From NCBI GenBank assembly GCA_910584665.1, contig CAJUBL010000044.1, forward strand, positions 1-27,946: DNA of 27,946 bases, written 5' to 3'. Origin of the DNA: an uncultured Muribaculaceae bacterium (GTDB taxonomy: Bacteria; Bacteroidota; Bacteroidia; Bacteroidales; Muribaculaceae). Shown piece after piece: positions 24,551-27,946 of the stretch; the first letter of the stretch is position 1; the number at the start of each line of letters is the position of its first letter. A program made the translations under genes and the position numbers. The notes under the pieces are model-generated. The model was not told the origin of the DNA. It saw nothing but the letters and a program-made list of their open reading frames with translations, and ran no database searches.

Positions 24551-25357
24551 TTACAAATATTTTATTGGATTTTGTTCAATATTGGATTTACAGACTGCAA
24601 AGTTAGGAATTTTTTTCGTAATTACGTGATAAAAAATATCTTTTGCACATTCCTCACTTTCATAATGGCCTATATCGACCAGAAATATATCATGAGAGCA
24701 GTCAAGAAACACATTGTACCTGGTATCACTCGTGATATAGGCATCGGCCCCCATAGAGATAGCATTATCCACAAGAAAAGATCCGGCACCGCCACACAAT
24801 CCCACTCTCCTGATCATATGACCGTCAGGCAGTGCATCCGGATCACTGCAACGGGCTACCGGAGAACCGAATGTATCCTTGACAAGTCCGACAAAACGAG
24901 TGACCGAAAGCGGTTCCGGTAAATTTCCTATCACACCGCTTCCCACAGCGCCAAGTTCTCGATCCTCACGGTTTTCAAGAATCCTGACATCCTTAAGACC
25001 AAGCATCCCGGCCATAGCATGGGAAACACCCGCAGGAGCATTGTCGACCGCAGTATGACATGAATAGATCGTCACATCACACCTGATGGCCGCCACGAGT
25101 GCAGACTGCACCCTCCCCACTCCGTCCACACGCTTTATGGACCTGAACAGGAGCGGATGATGAGTGATAATAAGATTACAGCCCCGTTCACAAGCCTCGG
25201 ATACAATATCCTCCGTGACATCTATGCACAACAGCACTCCCGAGCACGGCACATCAAGCGATCCACACTGCAGACCGGTGTTGTCATATTCTTCCTGCAG
25301 ACGGCGCGGAGCCATCTGCTCCACCGCATCGACAATGTCACGATTGGTAACCGCCAT
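24551..25357 (-). CDS. Nif3-like dinuclear metal-centre protein (YbgI/DUF34 family)
   Basis: A 268-residue protein with the family metal ligands: THHPLLF (His66, His67), HTAVDNA (His101, Asp105) and GHYESE (His231, Glu235), ending in NPIKYL. Members form toroidal hexamers; many have been called GTP cyclohydrolase I type 2, but the real function is unsettled. It is the short form without the extra inserted domain of many Bacteroidetes and Firmicutes homologues. The usual GD-KYH segment reads SDTRYN (210-215). It lies 8 bases after aspS and 8 bases before the zinc-ribbon gene, an arrangement I recall as frequent in Bacteroidetes. Confidence 0.9.
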   Translation of the reverse strand: MAVTNRDIVDAVEQMAPRRLQEEYDNTGLQCGSLDVPCSGVLLCIDVTEDIVSEACERGCNLIITHHPLLFRSIKRVDGVGRVQSALVAAIRCDVTIYSCHTAVDNAPAGVSHAMAGMLGLKDVRILENREDRELGAVGSGVIGNLPEPLSVTRFVGLVKDTFGSPVARCSDPDALPDGHMIRRVGLCGGAGSFLVDNAISMGADAYITSDTRYNVFLDCSHDIFLVDIGHYESEECAKDIFYHVITKKIPNFAVCKSNIEQNPIKYL

Positions 25358-25365
25358 ATCAAAGA

Positions 25366-27129
25366 TTATTTATCGGTAACAGGCGCTATCTCAAGCTGCA
25401 ATTCGTCAAGCTGCTTCTGATCCAGGGGGGCAGGTGCATCAAGCATCACATCACGGCCACTGTTGTTCTTGGGGAATGCTATACAATCACGTATACTGTC
25501 AAGACCGGCAAAAAGCGAGACCCAACGGTCGAGACCGTAAGCGAGACCTCCGTGAGGTGGCGCCCCATACTTAAATGCATTCATCAGGAAACCGAACTGT
25601 TCCTGAGCCTTCTCGGGAGTAAAGCCGAGAATCTCAAACATTTTGGCCTGCAACCGGCTGTCATGTATACGTATTGAACCGCCACCGACCTCTACTCCGT
25701 TGATGACCATATCATAGGCATCGGCACGTACGGCAGCCGGATCGGTATCAAGCATGGGGATATCTTCTTTCTTGGGGTGGGTGAACGGATGATGCATTGC
25801 CATAAGTCGCTGTTCCTCATCGCTCCATTCGAACATGGGGAAATCAACAACCCACAGACATGCAAACTGATTTTTATCACGTAAACCCAGCTGGGTTCCC
25901 ATCTCAAGACGAAGTTCACAGAGCTGCTTACGAGTCTTCATGACATCGTCACCGCTAAGTATGAGTATCAGATCCCCGGGCTCGGCATTAAAAGATTCCT
26001 TAAGCCGCTGGAGAACCTCCTGACTGTAGAACTTATCGACACTTGACTTCACATTACCGTCAGACTCGACACGTGCATATACCATACCTTTGGCTCCGAT
26101 CTGGGGACGCTTGACAAACTCTGTAAGCTGGTCAAGCTGTTTACGTGTATATGCCGCCGCACCCTTGGCACAGATACCGCCAATATAAGCGGCATTGTCA
26201 AACACGCTGAAACCATGCCCCTTCATGACATCCATGAGTTCGACAAACTGCATTCCAAAACGCAGATCCGGCTTATCACTGCCATAATATTTCATGGCAT
26301 CAGCCCATGACATACGCCTGAACGGACGCTCCAGTTCAACACCACGCAACTCCCTGAACAGATGTACAGCCATACCCTCAAACAGATCAAGAATATCCTC
26401 CTGATCCACATAACTCATCTCACAGTCAATCTGAGTAAACTCAGGCTGACGGTCTGCACGCAGATCTTCATCACGGAAGCATTTTACAATCTGGAAATAA
26501 CGATCCATACCCGACACCATCAGCAACTGCTTCAGTGTCTGCGGAGACTGAGGCAAAGCATAGAACTGTCCGGGATTCATACGCGAGGGAACGACAAAGT
26601 CGCGTGCCCCCTCAGGCGTGGAACCCACCAGCATCGGAGTCTCTATTTCGAGAAAACCTTTTGAATCAAGATATCTGCGGACTTCCATCGTCATACGGTG
26701 ACGCAGTTCAAGATTGCGCCGCACAGCACCTCGACGCAGGTCAAGATAACGGTAACGCATTCTCAGGTCATCACCGCCGTCTGTGTCGTCTTCTATAGTA
26801 AAAGGAGGTAACTCACTCGGATTAAGAACAGTAAACTCACTGGCTATAATTTCAATATCACCTGTCGGATTTCTGGGATTCCTGCTGGTACGCTCGGCAA
26901 CCTCGCCTTTCACCTGAATCACATATTCGCGTCCAAGATGATTTGCCGCGTCCTGCAACCCGGGATTCGTCTCGACATTAAATACTACCTGGGTAATACC
27001 ATAACGGTCACGCATATCGACAAACGTCATGCCGCCCATCTTTCGTATACGCTGCACCCAGCCGGCCAGTGTCACCTGGCGTCCGGCATCGGTTAAGCGG
27101 AGTTCTCCGCATGTATTGGTTCTGTACAT
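25366..27129 (-). CDS. aspS: Aspartyl-tRNA synthetase (bacterial type)
   Basis: A 587-residue class IIb synthetase. The N-terminal OB-fold anticodon-binding domain begins MYRTNTCGELRL and includes WVQRIRKMGGMTFVDMRDRYG. Class II motif 2 is FRDEDLRADRQPEFTQID and motif 3 is GLAYGLDRWVSLFAG. The insertion between motifs 2 and 3 is the bacterial GAD domain, so it is not the archaeal short form. The start at 27127-27129 was chosen because the conserved N-terminus begins there; further upstream the frame runs into the promoter. The gene leads the operon aspS-nif3-zinc ribbon. Confidence 0.97.
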   Translation of the reverse strand: MYRTNTCGELRLTDAGRQVTLAGWVQRIRKMGGMTFVDMRDRYGITQVVFNVETNPGLQDAANHLGREYVIQVKGEVAERTSRNPRNPTGDIEIIASEFTVLNPSELPPFTIEDDTDGGDDLRMRYRYLDLRRGAVRRNLELRHRMTMEVRRYLDSKGFLEIETPMLVGSTPEGARDFVVPSRMNPGQFYALPQSPQTLKQLLMVSGMDRYFQIVKCFRDEDLRADRQPEFTQIDCEMSYVDQEDILDLFEGMAVHLFRELRGVELERPFRRMSWADAMKYYGSDKPDLRFGMQFVELMDVMKGHGFSVFDNAAYIGGICAKGAAAYTRKQLDQLTEFVKRPQIGAKGMVYARVESDGNVKSSVDKFYSQEVLQRLKESFNAEPGDLILILSGDDVMKTRKQLCELRLEMGTQLGLRDKNQFACLWVVDFPMFEWSDEEQRLMAMHHPFTHPKKEDIPMLDTDPAAVRADAYDMVINGVEVGGGSIRIHDSRLQAKMFEILGFTPEKAQEQFGFLMNAFKYGAPPHGGLAYGLDRWVSLFAGLDSIRDCIAFPKNNSGRDVMLDAPAPLDQKQLDELQLEIAPVTDK

Positions 27130-27171
27130 CGCTAAGATATATGTGTATTGATATTTTCTGGTTACAACCCG

Positions 27172-27202
27172 CAAAGTTAGAAATTTTTCATGATAATGCC
27201 AA
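27172..27202 (-). promoter_or_regulatory. Promoter of the aspS operon (Bacteroidetes type)
   Basis: On the reverse strand TTG (27200-27202) is followed after 20 bp by TAACTTTG (27172-27179). The predicted start near 27165 gives a leader of about 35 bases. The -33 element begins one base past the T-tract of the rplI terminator. Confidence 0.7.
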
Positions 27203-27203
27203 C

Positions 27204-27244
27204 AAAAAAATTACCGGCCGTCATGCGTCTCGCACCACGGCCGG
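27204..27244 (-). terminator. Intrinsic terminator of the rpsR-rplI operon
   Basis: In the rplI transcript CCGGCCGT (27244-27237) pairs with ACGGCCGG (27221-27214), and inside it TGCG pairs with CGCA around a 3-base loop. The stem is followed after three bases by a run of seven T (27210-27204). This is a strong, well-formed terminator about 55 bases beyond the rplI stop. A second smaller hairpin, AGTCCC (27262-27267) with GGGACT (27275-27280), lies between it and the stop. Confidence 0.85.
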
Positions 27245-27299
27245 AATTGGGGAAATTATGTAGTCCCAATATAAGGGACTTGAAGGGGCTTTGACAGAA

Positions 27300-27743
27300 T
27301 TATTCAGCCACTACCTCAAAAGGAATCTCCACAGTAACATCCTTATGGAGTTTGAGGGTTGCGGTATACTGACCGAGCTCCTTGACGGGCTGTTTCAGTA
27401 CAATCACCTTACGGTCAACAGTATGACCGGCCTTCTCAAGGGCCTCGGCGATCTGAATATTGTTAACAGAACCAAAAATGGTACCGGTAGAACTTGCCTT
27501 GGCTCCGATTGTAAGAGCTACATCTGCAAGCGATGCGGCAAGAGCCTCTGCATCCGCCTTGATACGGGCAAGCTTGTGGGCACGCTGACGCTGATTTTCA
27601 GCAAGAACCTTAAGTGCAGATTCTGATGCTATAACAGCCTTGCCGGTTGGAATGAGGAAGTTACGGCCATAACCATCCTTAACTTCAACAACGTCATCCT
27701 TGTATCCAAGGCCATGAACGTCTTCTTTCAATATAATCTTCAT
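27300..27743 (-). CDS. rplI: Large-subunit ribosomal protein L9
   Basis: A 147-residue protein with the L9 N-domain signature MKIILKEDVHGLGYKDDVVEV and KDGYGRNFLIPTGKAV (22-37), a long connecting helix (about 40-75), and a C-terminal domain containing TGTIFGSVNNIQIAEAL. It binds 23S rRNA at the base of the L1 stalk. It follows rpsR by 28 bases, the usual rpsF-rpsR-rplI order, and is the last gene before a strong terminator. Confidence 0.97.
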   Translation of the reverse strand: MKIILKEDVHGLGYKDDVVEVKDGYGRNFLIPTGKAVIASESALKVLAENQRQRAHKLARIKADAEALAASLADVALTIGAKASSTGTIFGSVNNIQIAEALEKAGHTVDRKVIVLKQPVKELGQYTATLKLHKDVTVEIPFEVVAE

Positions 27744-27771
27744 AACTGAGTTTTCTCCTTGGATTAGGTTA

Positions 27772-27946
27772 TTATTTCATCAAGTCAGTAACATAAGGAA
27801 GCAATGCAAGATGACGGGCACGCTTAACGGCCTGAGCTACACGACGCTGAAATTTCAATGATGTACCGGTAATACGACGGGGAAGGATCTTACCCTGCTC
27901 GTTGAGGAACTTCTTGAGGAACTCAGGATCCTTGTAGTCGATATAC
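27772..27946 (-). CDS. rpsR: Small-subunit ribosomal protein S18, 3' part (gene runs off the right edge)
   Basis: The last 57 codons plus stop are visible, beginning YIDYKDPEFLKKFLNEQGKI and followed by LPRRITGTSLKFQRRVAQAV, then KRARHLALLPYVTDLMK. This is the S18 signature and C-terminus. The 5' end lies outside the window, so the leading residues and start codon are not seen. Confidence 0.96.
   Translation of the reverse strand, partial: YIDYKDPEFLKKFLNEQGKILPRRITGTSLKFQRRVAQAVKRARHLALLPYVTDLMK

Noticed and set aside
24598..24605. TAACTTTG promoter-like box inside the end of the nif3-like gene
   Set aside because: No TTG lies 19-20 bp upstream, and the bases encode conserved residues near the C-terminus.
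23763..24629. 288-residue forward open frame, longer than the reverse-strand gene it covers
   Set aside because: It has no recognisable motif. The reverse frame has two CxxC pairs, a coiled coil and correct operon spacing with the nif3-like gene.
1..27946. tRNA or rRNA genes, CRISPR arrays, insertion sequences, prophage or restriction-modification genes
   Set aside because: Looked for in intergenic spaces and gene content; none found. Nearly all bases belong to ordinary chromosomal genes.

Overview
The window looks like the chromosome of a member of the Bacteroidales (phylum Bacteroidota), possibly Muribaculaceae-like. The evidence is the protein families (DUF3108, DUF4296, a TraR/DksA-like protein with a lost zinc site, a eukaryote-like IleRS with GIHH instead of HIGH, a Nif3/zinc-ribbon pair) and several promoters of the Bacteroidetes type (TTG or TTTG, 19-20 bp, TAnnTTTG) in place of -35/-10 boxes. 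Genes are densely packed. I see no rRNA, tRNA, CRISPR array, insertion sequence or prophage. The genus is an inference.

Layout. 1-666 (-) is the 5' part of a glutamate formimidoyltransferase gene. 743-4460 (-) is a tight operon galE > histidine phosphatase > tdk > DUF3108 exported protein, from a promoter at 4491-4521. 4595-12593 (-) is a long co-oriented run: metX, then three genes of nonulosonate (legionaminate/sialate-type) sugar activation (NeuC/LegG-like epimerase, LegF/NeuA-like CMP-sugar synthetase, PtmE-like CBS-nucleotidyltransferase), then obgE, pgeF and a U32-family protein. 12828-15627 (-) is the potassium-uptake pair trkA > trkH. Diverging from it, 15828-21582 (+) holds ileS > TraR/DksA-like > lspA > DUF4296 lipoprotein > a small unknown gene. 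This run meets a convergent GNAT/Eis-like acetyltransferase gene (21579-22703, -). After an AT-rich 392-base intergenic region comes an orphan ECF sigma factor (23096-23602, +), a two-sided hairpin terminator, and a convergent operon aspS > nif3-like > zinc-ribbon coiled-coil protein (27129-23778, -). The right edge holds rplI and the 3' end of rpsR (-).

Most of the content is housekeeping: translation (ileS, aspS, rplI, rpsR), ribosome assembly (obgE), lipoprotein maturation, methionine synthesis, nucleotide and sugar metabolism, and ion transport. The least explained signals are regulatory. The metX 5' leader carries three related segments, one of which can pair with either of the other two, and one pairing covers the start-codon region. 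A tandem 11-bp repeat sits just upstream of the metX promoter. Four copies of TGTATTAC lie between the acetyltransferase and sigma-factor genes. A nonulosonate module without its central enzymes sits directly behind metX. I found no evidence for a wholly new multi-gene system. The metX leader is the best candidate for something undescribed.
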